Shown one piece after another: positions 26,803-36,807 of a stretch of 64,000 nucleotides of DNA. The stretch lies in contig NZ_CP092370.1 in the NCBI RefSeq assembly GCF_028473145.1, positions 2,604,001 to 2,668,000 on the forward strand, written 5' to 3'. Numbering within the stretch: the stretch's first letter is position 1; the number at the start of each line of letters is the position of its first letter. Source of the DNA: Flavobacterium sp. CBA20B-1 (GTDB lineage Bacteria > Bacteroidota > Bacteroidia > Flavobacteriales > Flavobacteriaceae). Made by a program: the position numbers and the translations under genes. Under the pieces are notes generated by a model, which saw nothing but the letters and a program-made list of their open reading frames with translations, was not told where the DNA came from and searched no databases.

Positions 26803-26936
26803 AATAAATATTTTATTTAAATTTAACTGCAAAATAAAACAATTTAATCGAGTGTTCGTAAAAAATATTAAAAAAAATTAAACCCATGATTTGTAAATGA
26901 TTAGTATCTTTACAACAATCACCTAAAATTGATGGT

Positions 26937-28172
26937 ATGAAAAAAAATATACTCTTCTTTTTATTCTTCATTTTAACAACAACAAGCTATGCTATCGCTG
27001 ACCCTTACTATATAAAATCGGTTTCGTTTCATCAAGGAAACGAGTCGTTAATTCCCATTTTTAGATTGAATGAATCTTTTGTTTTTTCTTTTGATGATTT
27101 AACTGGTATTGAAGCTGATTATTACTACAAAATTGTGCATTATACACGAGATTGGAAACCATCAAACCTTAAAGTAACTCAGTACATCAGAGGTATTCAA
27201 CCGTTGCGGATTGCGTCGTATCAAACATCGTTTAACACTTTACAACCTTTTGTTCATTATTCGGTGCGGTTTCCAAATCGGGATACCAAAATTTTACTAT
27301 CTGGGAATTATATGTTGGAAATTTACAATGATGCCAACGAAAAAATTATTGAACGCCGATTTGTTTTGTATGAAGACTTAACAACAGTAGCAATGGAAAT
27401 TAAAAAAACACGTAATTTGGATGTTGCTCCTGCCAAGCAAAACGTATATCTAACTATTGATTTTGGTGAAATGCAATTGCAAAATCCTAAAAAAAATGTG
27501 CAAATAGTGATTTTGCAAAATGGACAATGGTTTAACGCCTTAACCAATCTGCAACCGCAATACATGATTGGAAATCAATTTCAATATCAATACGACCAAG
27601 AAACTAATTTTTGGGCTGGAAATGAATATTTGTTTTTTGATGATAGCGACATTCGGCAAGTGAACAACAATGTAGAACGAATCACACGAACCGATCTATT
27701 TCAGGTTTATCTTCGACCTAAATTTCCTTTAAAAAATAGCAACTTCTACACTTTTTATCAAGATATAAACGGTGGTTTTAAAACCAGAAATGCTTTAAGA
27801 CAAAACAATATCACCGAAGCAGATTATGCCTGGGTGTATTTTACTTATAAATTAGAACAGTTACCTGACTCACAAGAATTGCACATCGTGGGCATGTTTA
27901 ACGATTATCAAATAAATGTCGATTCCGAATTAAAATTCAACGAAAGCGAAAAAGCATATAAAACGGCATTGCTTTTAAAACAAGGATTTACAAATTACAA
28001 ATATGTGGTAACAACAACAAACGGAAAAGTTTTGGAAGAACTAAACCCCGATGGTAATTTCTTTGAAACAGAAAATCAATACCACACATTGGTTTACTAC
28101 AAAACCGAAAGCGACCCATACGATCGCATTATTGGTTTAGGAAAAGCAGACAGCAAACTTATTACCAATTAA
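26937..28172 (+). CDS. Type IX secretion system plug protein (DUF5103)
   Basis: 411 aa with signal peptide MKKNILFFLFFILTTTSYAIA. The DUF5103 signature runs through the protein: DPYYIKSVSF, LNESFVFSFDDL, YYYKIVHYTRDWKPSNL, YMLEIYN and the C-terminal early-set-like module (QELHIVGMFNDYQ ... LLKQGFTNYKYVV, ENQYHTLVYYK). Family knowledge: this is the periplasmic plug that closes the SprA translocon of the T9SS when PorV is absent. The -7-like TATCTTTA is at 26905-26912. It precedes apaG by 35 bp in the same direction. The presence of a T9SS in the organism follows. Confidence 0.9.
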   Translation: MKKNILFFLFFILTTTSYAIADPYYIKSVSFHQGNESLIPIFRLNESFVFSFDDLTGIEADYYYKIVHYTRDWKPSNLKVTQYIRGIQPLRIASYQTSFNTLQPFVHYSVRFPNRDTKILLSGNYMLEIYNDANEKIIERRFVLYEDLTTVAMEIKKTRNLDVAPAKQNVYLTIDFGEMQLQNPKKNVQIVILQNGQWFNALTNLQPQYMIGNQFQYQYDQETNFWAGNEYLFFDDSDIRQVNNNVERITRTDLFQVYLRPKFPLKNSNFYTFYQDINGGFKTRNALRQNNITEADYAWVYFTYKLEQLPDSQELHIVGMFNDYQINVDSELKFNESEKAYKTALLLKQGFTNYKYVVTTTNGKVLEELNPDGNFFETENQYHTLVYYKTESDPYDRIIGLGKADSKLITN

Positions 28173-28183
28173 AAATTTATTTG

Positions 28184-28191
28184 TAATTTTG
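28184..28191 (+). promoter_or_regulatory. -7 box (TAATTTTG) before apaG
   Basis: Exact TAnnTTTG match 16 bp before the apaG ATG, suggesting apaG-pruA can be transcribed separately from the T9SS plug gene. Confidence 0.45.
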
Positions 28192-28207
28192 AATAAATTT
28201 CTAAAAA

Positions 28208-28594
28208 ATGGTTTCAAAAATCACAAGAGGAATAAAAATTATCGTTAAAGTAAAATATGTAAAACAAAGTTTGCATTTAAACAATCTTGTGAATTTTTTT
28301 AATTACGAAATAAGTATTCAAAATCAAGGAAACGATGTAGTGCAACTTCTGCGACGTTGTTGGGTTATAAAAGATTCATTAAACGGAGTAGAAACAGTAG
28401 ATGGGGAAGGGGTAATTGGAAAAAAACCAATCGTAAATCCCAATGAAACCTTTCAATACACATCAGGTGCTTATATTTTAGGATTTATAGGAAGCATGCA
28501 AGGCTATTTTACATTTGTTAATTTTAGCAATTCGCAGATTTTCCATGTAAAAATTCCTTTATTTAATATGAGTGTTCCATATATATTCAACTAA
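28208..28594 (+). CDS. apaG: ApaG domain protein
   Basis: 128-aa fibronectin-III-like beta sandwich. Family marks: GIKIIVKVKYV, FFNYEISIQNQGNDVVQLLRRCWVIKDSLNGVETVDGEGVIGKKPIVNPNETFQYTSG and GSMQGYFTF. ApaG is linked to cobalt/magnesium phenotypes in enterobacteria, and the same domain occurs in F-box and polymerase-interacting proteins; its biochemical role is not settled. It lies 14 bp before pruA, and the apaG-pruA pairing is common in Flavobacteria. Confidence 0.92.
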   Translation: MVSKITRGIKIIVKVKYVKQSLHLNNLVNFFNYEISIQNQGNDVVQLLRRCWVIKDSLNGVETVDGEGVIGKKPIVNPNETFQYTSGAYILGFIGSMQGYFTFVNFSNSQIFHVKIPLFNMSVPYIFN

Positions 28595-28608
28595 AAATTA
28601 TTTAACTA

Positions 28609-30234
28609 ATGGCTACAGGATTTTTTAACGTTCCAATTGCAGTGAACGAGCCCGTAAAAACCTACGCTCCGGGAACAACAGAGCGTGAAGAAGTGCAAAA
28701 AGCGTTCAAGGAAATGTATCAATCTACAGTTGATATTCCATTGTATATTGGTGGTAAAGAAATTAAAACCGGAAATACCAAAAACTTATTTCCACCATTT
28801 GATCACCAACATCACTTGGGAACATATCACACAGCAAGCAAAGATTTAATTCAAGAAGCTATTGATTCAGCTTTAGAAGCTCGTGTAAAATGGTCGCAAA
28901 TGGCATGGGAACACCGTGCATCGATTTTTTTAAAAGCTGCTGAATTAATCGCAGGACCATACCGTGCCAAAATAAATGCTGCAACAATGATTGCTCAAGG
29001 AAAAACGGTGCACCAAGCAGAAATTGATGCAGCTTGCGAATTGATTGACTTTTTGCGTTTCAATGTGCAATACATGACCGAAATATACAAACAACAGCCC
29101 ATTTCAGCAAAAGGTATTTGGAACCGCGTAGAACAACGCCCGTTAGAAGGATTTGTTTATGCAATTACTCCTTTTAACTTCACAGCAATCTCTGGAAACT
29201 TACCATCGTGTGTGGCAATGATGGGGAACGTTGTGGTTTGGAAACCGGCTGCAACACAGATTTATTCTGCAAACGTAATTGTAGAGATATTCAAAAAAGC
29301 AGGTTTGCCAGATGGCGTTATCAACGTTATTTATGGTGATTCGGCGATGATTACTAACACTATTTTAGATTCTGCAGATTTCGCAGGAATTCACTTTACT
29401 GGTTCAACAGGCGTTTTTAATGATTTCTGGAAAACAATTGGCAATAATATTCACAAATACAAAACCTATCCTCGCATCGTAGGCGAAACTGGTGGAAAAG
29501 ATTTTGTTTGGGCACACCCATCGTCTAATGCCAAGGAAGTGGCCACAGCATTATCTCGTGGAGCTTTTGAATACCAAGGACAAAAATGTTCTGCAGCATC
29601 TCGGGCTTATATTCCAGCATCTTTGTGGGAAGAAATTAAAAACTTCGTAATTGAAGATGTGAAATCTTTTAAAATGGGATCACCAGAAGACATGAGTAAT
29701 TTTATGTCGGCAGTAATCTCTGAATCTTCTTTTGATAAATTGGCAAAAGCAATCGATGATGCAAAAGCATCAAACGAAGCAGAAATTATTGTTGGTGGAG
29801 GTTATGACAAATCAAAAGGTTGGTTTATAGAACCTACCGTTATCGTAACAACCAATCCAAAGTATGATACCATGGAGCGTGAATTGTTTGGACCTGTTTT
29901 AACGGTTTATGTTTATGAAGATGCAAAGTGGGAAGAAAGTTTAAAATTGGTTGACAGTACATCTGAATATGCCTTAACAGGCGCTATTTTCTCTGGATGT
30001 CGTTATGCAGTTGAAACAGCAACCAAAGCATTAGAAAATGCAGCAGGAAACTTCTACATTAATGATAAACCAACTGGAGCCGTTGTGGGTCAGCAACCAT
30101 TTGGTGGTGCAAGAGGTTCTGGAACAAATGATAAGGCAGGTTCTATGATTAACTTGTTGCGTTGGGTGTCTCCGCGAACTATTAAAGAAACATTTGTACC
30201 TGATACAGATTACAGATATCCGTTTTTAGGATAA
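28609..30234 (+). CDS. pruA: L-glutamate gamma-semialdehyde (P5C) dehydrogenase
   Basis: 541-aa NAD-dependent aldehyde dehydrogenase, second step of proline breakdown to glutamate. Nucleotide-site and catalytic motifs are intact: ITPFNFTAISGNLPS, FTGSTGVF, the general-base Glu in VGETGGKDF and the catalytic Cys in YQGQKCSAASRAYIP. The end INLLRWVSPRTIKETF is typical of the P5CDH group in Bacteroidota, which lack the fused proline dehydrogenase of PutA. It is co-directional with apaG and followed by a bidirectional terminator. prodh is not in this window. Confidence 0.95.
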   Translation: MATGFFNVPIAVNEPVKTYAPGTTEREEVQKAFKEMYQSTVDIPLYIGGKEIKTGNTKNLFPPFDHQHHLGTYHTASKDLIQEAIDSALEARVKWSQMAWEHRASIFLKAAELIAGPYRAKINAATMIAQGKTVHQAEIDAACELIDFLRFNVQYMTEIYKQQPISAKGIWNRVEQRPLEGFVYAITPFNFTAISGNLPSCVAMMGNVVVWKPAATQIYSANVIVEIFKKAGLPDGVINVIYGDSAMITNTILDSADFAGIHFTGSTGVFNDFWKTIGNNIHKYKTYPRIVGETGGKDFVWAHPSSNAKEVATALSRGAFEYQGQKCSAASRAYIPASLWEEIKNFVIEDVKSFKMGSPEDMSNFMSAVISESSFDKLAKAIDDAKASNEAEIIVGGGYDKSKGWFIEPTVIVTTNPKYDTMERELFGPVLTVYVYEDAKWEESLKLVDSTSEYALTGAIFSGCRYAVETATKALENAAGNFYINDKPTGAVVGQQPFGGARGSGTNDKAGSMINLLRWVSPRTIKETFVPDTDYRYPFLG

Positions 30235-30247
30235 AATAAAACTAAAA

Positions 30248-30274
30248 AAACCAGCTGAAAATGCTGGTTTTTTT
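30248..30274. terminator. Bidirectional terminator between pruA and guaB
   Basis: AAACCAGC (30248-30255) pairs with GCTGGTTT (30263-30270), with A run before and T run after. Confidence 0.85.
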
Positions 30275-30292
30275 ATTCAATTAGATTTTATT

Positions 30293-31795
<1,503 letters not shown>

Positions 31796-31824
31796 TTAAT
31801 GATTTTTTACGATATAATAAAATT

Positions 31825-32688
31825 TTAGTGATAAAAATTAAATATCTTCAATGCTTCGTTATAAGCAGCTTCAAAAGAAGTCATCTGAACGTTGGTTGCA
31901 GCTCTATTTGCCGTAAAATAACTCAACATTTTTTCGGTTGGCATGTTTCCTGTTAAATCATTTTTTGCCATTGGGCAGCCGCCAAACCCTTTAATAGCTC
32001 CATCAAAACGGATACAGCCTGCTTTGTAAGCTGCATCAATTTTTTCAAACCAAGCATCGGGAGTTGTATGTAAATGTGCACCAAATTCGATGTTAGGATA
32101 TTTTGGTATCAAATTAGAAAACAAATAATCAATATCTTCTGCAGTTGAAGATCCAACGGTATCAGAAAGCGACAAAATAGTCACGCCCATATTTGCCAGT
32201 TTTTCTGTCCATTCGCCAACAATATCCACATTCCAAGGATCGCCGTACGGATTTCCGAAGCCCATAGAAAGATATGCCACAACCTCTTTGTTGGTTTTAT
32301 TGGCGATTTCTAAAATTTCTTGTAAAGTAACGATAGATTCTGCAATGGTTTTATGCGTATTGCGCATTTGAAAATTCTCTGAAATAGAAAAAGGAAAACC
32401 TAAATACTGAATTTCATTATGAACCGATGCCATTTCGGCACCTTTTGTATTTGCAATAATAGCCAGTAATTTTGTTTTGGTTTCTGATAGATCCAACTGT
32501 GCCAAAACCTCAGCAGTATCCTGCATTTGCGGAATGGCTTTAGGCGAAACAAAACTTCCGAAATCTAATGTATCAAAACCACAACGCAACAACGATTGAA
32601 TGTATTGAACTTTTTGTTCGGTAGGAATAAACATTTTAATGCCTTGCATGGCATCGCGCGGACATTCTATTATTTTTACTGGCTTCAT
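31825..32688 (-). CDS. Hydroxymethylglutaryl-CoA lyase-like protein
   Basis: 287-aa DRE-TIM metallolyase. The opening MKPVKIIECPRDAMQG replaces the DxLRDG start of classical HMG-CoA lyase with a 'CPRDAMQG' form. FGSFVSPKAIPQM, SLSDTVGS, GAHLHTT (metal His-x-His) and the C-terminal FGGCPMAKNDLTGNMPTE loop, which carries the catalytic Cys, are all family features. It probably cleaves HMG-CoA to acetoacetate and acetyl-CoA in leucine breakdown, though the exact substrate is inferred. The ATG at 32688 is chosen because the upstream TTG (32697) lies in the -7 box. Confidence 0.88.
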   Translation of the reverse strand: MKPVKIIECPRDAMQGIKMFIPTEQKVQYIQSLLRCGFDTLDFGSFVSPKAIPQMQDTAEVLAQLDLSETKTKLLAIIANTKGAEMASVHNEIQYLGFPFSISENFQMRNTHKTIAESIVTLQEILEIANKTNKEVVAYLSMGFGNPYGDPWNVDIVGEWTEKLANMGVTILSLSDTVGSSTAEDIDYLFSNLIPKYPNIEFGAHLHTTPDAWFEKIDAAYKAGCIRFDGAIKGFGGCPMAKNDLTGNMPTEKMLSYFTANRAATNVQMTSFEAAYNEALKIFNFYH

Positions 32689-32694
32689 AAGTTT

Positions 32695-32726
32695 CAAAGA
32701 TAATAGAAAGATAAAATATCTGCAAA
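32695..32726 (-). promoter_or_regulatory. Promoter of the HMG-CoA lyase-like gene
   Basis: Minus strand TTTG (32726-32723), 20-bp spacer, TATCTTTG (32702-32695): exact consensus. The predicted transcription start is only about 2-3 nt before the ATG at 32688, so the mRNA would be nearly leaderless. Confidence 0.75.
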
Positions 32727-32748
32727 AAAATAAATAACTAATGTTTAT

Positions 32749-33378
32749 CTATTTAATCCACATAAATACAATTAAGGCAATAAGAACAGCAATCTGAAAA
32801 TAATTCATGTATGCTTGAATGTAGGTGTTTCTTTTTAAGAATTTGCTGACATATCCACTTAAAACCGCGATTAAACAAAATACAAGAAAGGCTTGTATCA
32901 TAAAAATACTGCCTAATGTATAAACTTGCATTTTGATGTTTCCGAATTCGGGATGCAAAAACGAAGGAAATAACGACAAAAAGAACAACATGATTTTCGG
33001 GTTCAGAATATTCATGATTAATCCTTGTTGAACTTGTTGAAACACATTGCTTCGTGAAATGGGCGCTTTATCAACACTAACCGTAATAGGTTCGATAGGT
33101 GCTTTATATAAAAGGTAGATAATTCGAAGTAAATACAACGTTCCAAAAACTTTTATAGCGATAAAAAGCCACGGAATAGCTACAATTAAGGTCGATATTC
33201 CAAATGCCAACAACGTGGTATGAAACAGCAAACCCGAACTTAAACCTATTGCGGCTGCGATACCAAACTGTTTTCCTTTGGCTAAACTCGTTGATAAAAC
33301 ATACATTATATCGGGTCCTGGCGAAATGGTTAACGCCAAGCTTGTTAGAAAGAACGATATAATGGTTTCTAACGTCAT
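32749..33378 (-). CDS. LysE/RhtB-family amino acid exporter
   Basis: 209-aa inner-membrane protein with about six hydrophobic segments. The N-terminus FLTSLALTISPGPDIMYVLSTSLAKGKQFGIAAAIGLSSGLLFHT carries the family's SPGPD motif in the first helix pair, and NPKIMLFFLSLFPSF is the conserved mid-protein motif. Family members export amino acids such as lysine, homoserine or leucine; the substrate here is unknown. It overlaps the stop of pyrD by one base (TAATG) and so is co-translated with it. Confidence 0.92.
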   Translation of the reverse strand: MTLETIISFFLTSLALTISPGPDIMYVLSTSLAKGKQFGIAAAIGLSSGLLFHTTLLAFGISTLIVAIPWLFIAIKVFGTLYLLRIIYLLYKAPIEPITVSVDKAPISRSNVFQQVQQGLIMNILNPKIMLFFLSLFPSFLHPEFGNIKMQVYTLGSIFMIQAFLVFCLIAVLSGYVSKFLKRNTYIQAYMNYFQIAVLIALIVFMWIK

Positions 33379-34397
33379 TAACTGCGTTTTAAAATCGCTT
33401 GATTGATTTCTTTAATCAAGGCAGGTCCTTCGTAAATAAAGCCTGTATAAATTTGAACTAAAGAAGCACCCGCATCTAATTTTTCCAACGCATCGGCAGC
33501 AGAATGTATTCCGCCTACACCTATTATCGGGAACGATTTATTACTTTTTTCTGATAGAAAACGAATGACTTCGGTTGATCTTTTTGCCAACGGTTTGCCT
33601 GATAATCCGCCCATTTCTGTTTGGTTTGCAGATTGTAAGCCATCGCGCGAAATAGTGGTGTTTGTAGCAATAACACCTGCAATTTTGGTATCGTTTACAA
33701 TATCTATAATATCCAACAACTGCTCATTGGTTAAATCGGGCGCAATTTTCAACAAAATCGGTTTCTGTTTTGGTTGCTTAAGATTTTTATTTTGTAAAGT
33801 TGATAACAATTCCGTTAACGGTTCTTTGTCTTGCAACGCACGTAAATTCGGCGTATTGGGCGAGCTTACATTCACAACAAAATAATCTACATAAGGATAC
33901 AAAGCATCGAAACAAATCATATAATCGTTTACAGCTTCTTCATTTGGAGTGACTTTATTTTTACCAATGTTTCCACCAATTAAAACGCCTTTATTTTGCT
34001 TTAATCGTTCAATTGCCAAATCAATTCCGCCATTGTTAAAGCCCATTCTGTTGATAATTCCTGAATCTTCTTTTAAACGGAACAAACGTTTTTTAGGATT
34101 TCCCTCTTGCGGTTTTGGCGTAATGGTTCCAATTTCGATAAATCCGAAACCAAAAGCATCCAATTCATTGTAAATTTTTGCATCTTTATCTAATCCGGCA
34201 GCCAAACCAACCGGATTTTTAAATTTCAAGCCAAAAACTTCGCGTTCCAATCTTTTATCGTTTATTTGATAAATCGACTTAAAAACCGATTTCATACCCG
34301 GAATGGCGTGCATGGTTTTTATCATTGAAAAAGTAAAATGATGCACTTTTTCAGGATCAAAATTGAATAAAAGCGGACGAATGATGGATTTGTACAT
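33378..34397 (-). CDS. pyrD: Dihydroorotate dehydrogenase (quinone), class 2
   Basis: Membrane-associated FMN enzyme of pyrimidine synthesis, passing electrons to menaquinone. The class 2 N-terminal helix region ([30 protein letters not shown]) is present, followed by [35 protein letters not shown], the catalytic Ser in [14 protein letters not shown], and the FMN-phosphate loop GVGGIHSA. 339 aa, the standard length. It is the first gene of the pyrD-lysE pair; a -7 box lies about 25 bp upstream. Confidence 0.95.
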   Translation of the reverse strand: MYKSIIRPLLFNFDPEKVHHFTFSMIKTMHAIPGMKSVFKSIYQINDKRLEREVFGLKFKNPVGLAAGLDKDAKIYNELDAFGFGFIEIGTITPKPQEGNPKKRLFRLKEDSGIINRMGFNNGGIDLAIERLKQNKGVLIGGNIGKNKVTPNEEAVNDYMICFDALYPYVDYFVVNVSSPNTPNLRALQDKEPLTELLSTLQNKNLKQPKQKPILLKIAPDLTNEQLLDIIDIVNDTKIAGVIATNTTISRDGLQSANQTEMGGLSGKPLAKRSTEVIRFLSEKSNKSFPIIGVGGIHSAADALEKLDAGASLVQIYTGFIYEGPALIKEINQAILKRS

Positions 34398-34419
34398 GAT
34401 TGCATAATTTAAAGCTTTG

Positions 34420-34427
34420 CAAAAGTA
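34420..34427 (-). promoter_or_regulatory. -7 box (TACTTTTG) of pyrD
   Basis: CAAAAGTA on the plus strand, 22 bp before the ATG; no obvious -33 element. Confidence 0.45.
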
Positions 34428-34453
34428 GTTTTTTTGAAATTAAATTGAAAAAA

Positions 34454-34726
34454 TTAGTAACGCTGTTTTCTTTCAATTCTTTTATTTATGTATAAATTTA
34501 AGATGAAAAAAAATAGTTGAATCCCAATTACTAGCAAATCTACTTTCGTTGAGGAAAAACGCAATCCCCAACTAATAAATGAAATAGGAATTGTTACATA
34601 AATACCAATATCAGCAAATTCATTATAGAATATATCTTTTGGATATAATCCAAACAACGAAATCAATGCCACTAAATGATAAATTATTGTAAAACCGAGT
34701 AATGTTTTATTTCTGTATTTTTTCAA
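34454..34726 (-). CDS. Hypothetical small membrane protein, 90 aa
   Basis: I do not recognise this protein. It shows three hydrophobic segments (about 9-27, 40-54 and 63-80) with a basic tail NKRIERKQRY, so it is an inner-membrane protein with a cytoplasmic C-terminus by the positive-inside rule. Its start overlaps the end of the upstream 72-aa gene by 20 bp, implying co-translation. It is the last gene of the DsbA-led unit. It has no terminator of its own before pyrD's upstream region. Confidence 0.65.
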   Translation of the reverse strand: MKKYRNKTLLGFTIIYHLVALISLFGLYPKDIFYNEFADIGIYVTIPISFISWGLRFSSTKVDLLVIGIQLFFFILNLYINKRIERKQRY

Positions 34727-34925
34727 TTAAATTCACTTGTATATTATTAACCATAGTAAAAAAGTCATTAAAATCTAAATTTAGGTCTTTTACATCGAAG
34801 AAATTTATACAAATAGAATTATTCTCATTTGTAATTTCAGCTATCAATTTATAATCAAACCAGATTTCAATAAAAGAATTTTCCCTTTCGGAATCATCTG
34901 CAATCAATACTTTATATTTATCCAT
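34707..34925 (-). CDS. Hypothetical small protein, 72 aa
   Basis: Starts MDKYKVLIADDSERENSFIEIWFDYKLIAEITNENN and ends DFNDFFTMVNNIQVNLIEKIQK. The layout (short strands, 'IADDxERENxxxEIxFxxKxIAxIxxE', then a helix) resembles a small family I recall as conserved but uncharacterised, sometimes near immunity-type genes; this is recollection, not proof. No signal peptide or membrane segment. It lies 8 bp after the DsbA-family gene and overlaps the 90-aa membrane protein gene. Confidence 0.65.
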   Translation of the reverse strand: MDKYKVLIADDSERENSFIEIWFDYKLIAEITNENNSICINFFDVKDLNLDFNDFFTMVNNIQVNLIEKIQK

Positions 34926-34933
34926 AATAACTA

Positions 34934-35623
34934 TTATTCACACCCATCAATTGTACACGAATTTCCTTCTGCTGAATTATTAGAGTTGGTTTCATTGTAG
35001 GTTTGTGTTAAAGCTTCTACAAACAAATCGATAGGTTGTGCACCCGAAAGCGCGTATTTATCATTTAGCACAAAAAACGGAACTCCGGAAACTCCGATAT
35101 TTCTTGCTTCTAAAATATCTTGTTTTACTTCGTAATCAAGAGTATCAGAATTTAAAACGTACTGCGCCTGATCGGTATCTAAACCTAATTCTTCGGCAAT
35201 ATTTACCAATACTTCGTGATCGGCAACATTTTTTCCATCGATAAAATACGCATGAAACAACAATTCTTCCGCTTCGTTCGCTTTATTGCTTTTTGCTGCA
35301 AAATGGATCAGTTTGTGCGCCGGAAACGTGTTTGCCACAATGGCATTTTCTATATTAAAACCAATGCCCACCTGTTTGCCCATATCTTTTATACGCATTT
35401 GCATTTGTTCGATTTGAGCGATTGGCATTCTTTTGCGTTCAGCAAGATATTCGTTGATTGTTTTTGATCCCGATGTTTCGTTTAATTCAGGGTCTAACTG
35501 ATAACTTTTCCATTCTACTTCCACTTGATCTTTAAACGGAAGTTTTTCTAAAGCGGCTTCGAAATTTTTCTTTCCTATATAACAAAACGGACACATAATA
35601 TCCGACCAAATTTGTACTTTCAT
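34934..35623 (-). CDS. DsbA-family (FrnE-like) thiol oxidoreductase
   Basis: 229 aa, no signal peptide, so cytoplasmic. The active site is CPFC at 11-14 (WSDIMCPFCYIGKK) and the cis-Pro loop is GVSGVPFFV. The helical insertion with NTFPAHKLIHFA is typical of the FrnE/polyketide-synthesis DsbA subgroup. The C-terminus ends SAEGNSCTIDGCE, adding two Cys that could form an extra redox or metal site. FrnE relatives act in oxidative-stress tolerance. It leads a unit with two small genes of unknown function. Confidence 0.92.
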   Translation of the reverse strand: MKVQIWSDIMCPFCYIGKKNFEAALEKLPFKDQVEVEWKSYQLDPELNETSGSKTINEYLAERKRMPIAQIEQMQMRIKDMGKQVGIGFNIENAIVANTFPAHKLIHFAAKSNKANEAEELLFHAYFIDGKNVADHEVLVNIAEELGLDTDQAQYVLNSDTLDYEVKQDILEARNIGVSGVPFFVLNDKYALSGAQPIDLFVEALTQTYNETNSNNSAEGNSCTIDGCE

Positions 35624-35745
35624 TCCAATAAGTTTTACCCAAATTTACGTTTTCCATATTAATTTTGTGTGAAATAGTTGCCAAATATTCTTGTTGAAAA
35701 TTAAAAGCGTAATTTTGACCATTTAACGAAATAAACCCTAAATAA

Positions 35746-35777
35746 TTTGAAAAAACGAGGGGTTTATGATATATTTG
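35746..35777 (+). promoter_or_regulatory. Promoter of the HMA-AraC regulator gene
   Basis: TTTG (35746-35749), 20-bp spacer, TATATTTG (35770-35777): exact consensus, giving a leader of about 20 nt before the ATG. Confidence 0.8.
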
Positions 35778-35804
35778 AAAAAATCAAAATTAAAGTAAGA
35801 ATTT

Positions 35805-36377
35805 ATGAAAACCCTACGCATTAAAAACATGGTTTGCCCAAGGTGTATTATGGCTGTTGAAAAAACAATGGAAGATTTGGGATATGATGTGAACGATGTG
35901 GAGCTTGGATTGGTTGAATTTCACGATCCGATCACTCATGACGACAGAAATAGAATTGAAGCAAAATTAGTAGCACTTGGTTTTGAAATTTTAGACGATA
36001 AAAAAAGTCAAACGGTTGAGCGTATTAAAAACCAGATTATTGAGTTGGTTTCTAAAGACATGAACGATTTAACCATTACACTTTCTGAATATTTAGCAAG
36101 TAAATTGCAAACAGAATATACATCATTAAGTTCGCTTTTTTCAACTCAGGAATCGCAAACTATTGAACAATACTATATACTTCAAAAAATAGAAAAGGTA
36201 AAAGAATTGTTGGTTTACGATGAATTAACCTTGAGCGAAATTGCTTATAAAATGAACTACAGTTCGGTAGGTCATTTAAGCAATCAGTTTAAAAAAGTAA
36301 CCGGTTTGGCACCAACGCATTTTAAAGATGTAAAAAGTGCCAAGGAAGAAGTCTTACAAAATACCGAAACTAAATAA
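35805..36377 (+). CDS. AraC-type regulator with N-terminal HMA-like metal-binding domain
   Basis: 190 aa in two parts. Residues 1-65 form a ferredoxin-like HMA domain with a CPRC metal site at 11-14 (LRIKNMVCPRCIMAVEKTMEDLGY). Residues about 85-180 hold an AraC/XylS DNA-binding domain (KIEKVKELLVYDELTLSEIAYKMNYSSVGHLSNQFKKVTGLAPTHFK). Only one full AraC HTH pair is present, preceded by a linker. This architecture recurs in Bacteroidota; a metal-sensing regulator is the natural reading, but the metal and target genes are unknown and no transporter is adjacent. Confidence 0.88.
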   Translation: MKTLRIKNMVCPRCIMAVEKTMEDLGYDVNDVELGLVEFHDPITHDDRNRIEAKLVALGFEILDDKKSQTVERIKNQIIELVSKDMNDLTITLSEYLASKLQTEYTSLSSLFSTQESQTIEQYYILQKIEKVKELLVYDELTLSEIAYKMNYSSVGHLSNQFKKVTGLAPTHFKDVKSAKEEVLQNTETK

Positions 36378-36397
36378 AACCTCTTAAGGAGGTTTTA
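36375..36397 (+). terminator. Hairpin terminator after the HMA-AraC gene
   Basis: TAAAACCTC (36375-36383) pairs with GAGGTTTTA (36389-36397), overlapping the stop codon. The T run is broken (ATTAATTATTATT). Confidence 0.6.
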
Positions 36398-36807
36398 TTA
36401 ATTATTATTGTTTAAGCAAGTGTTTATGTGCAAATTTAATTTCCCATTTAACCAACCAAAAAATTAGCGTATTTGGCTGGTAAATTTTTTTATTGATTTG
36501 ATTTCACTAATAGAATTGTACTTTACTTATTAAAAATATCTTATGAGTATTGAATTTTTATTGTCAATTTATAGATTTAGCTGATAAAATCTACAAAACT
36601 ATCTTCAAATTAGATCTCTTTTTCTTCCGTGTTTTTATACACATTTCTATTCAAGATTTAAAGAGTGTAAAAAATCAAACCTATTTTATTACTATAATCT
36701 AGCATGTTGGTTTATTATTTTTAAGGTTTCAAGATACAGTATTCCAGTGTCTCGAGAAATATCCTTGTAATGTATTTTGCTTTAAGTAATTTGCGCTAAA
36801 CGGATTA
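36398..36807. other. AT-rich intergenic region with one terminator-like hairpin
   Basis: 410 bp with no gene that I can support. ACCAACCAAA (36451-36460) pairs with TTTGGCTGGT (36472-36481) with one mismatch and is followed by a T run at 36485-36491, a likely terminator on the plus strand. Nothing else is recognisable. Confidence 0.5.

Noticed and set aside
26336..26881. 181-codon plus-strand frame with hydrophobic, Ser/Ala/Phe-rich content
   Set aside because: It is antisense to the Lys/Ala/Glu-rich lipoprotein gene; the AAA/GAA/GCA codon bias leaves the reverse strand open. The sense frame has a proper lipoprotein signal.
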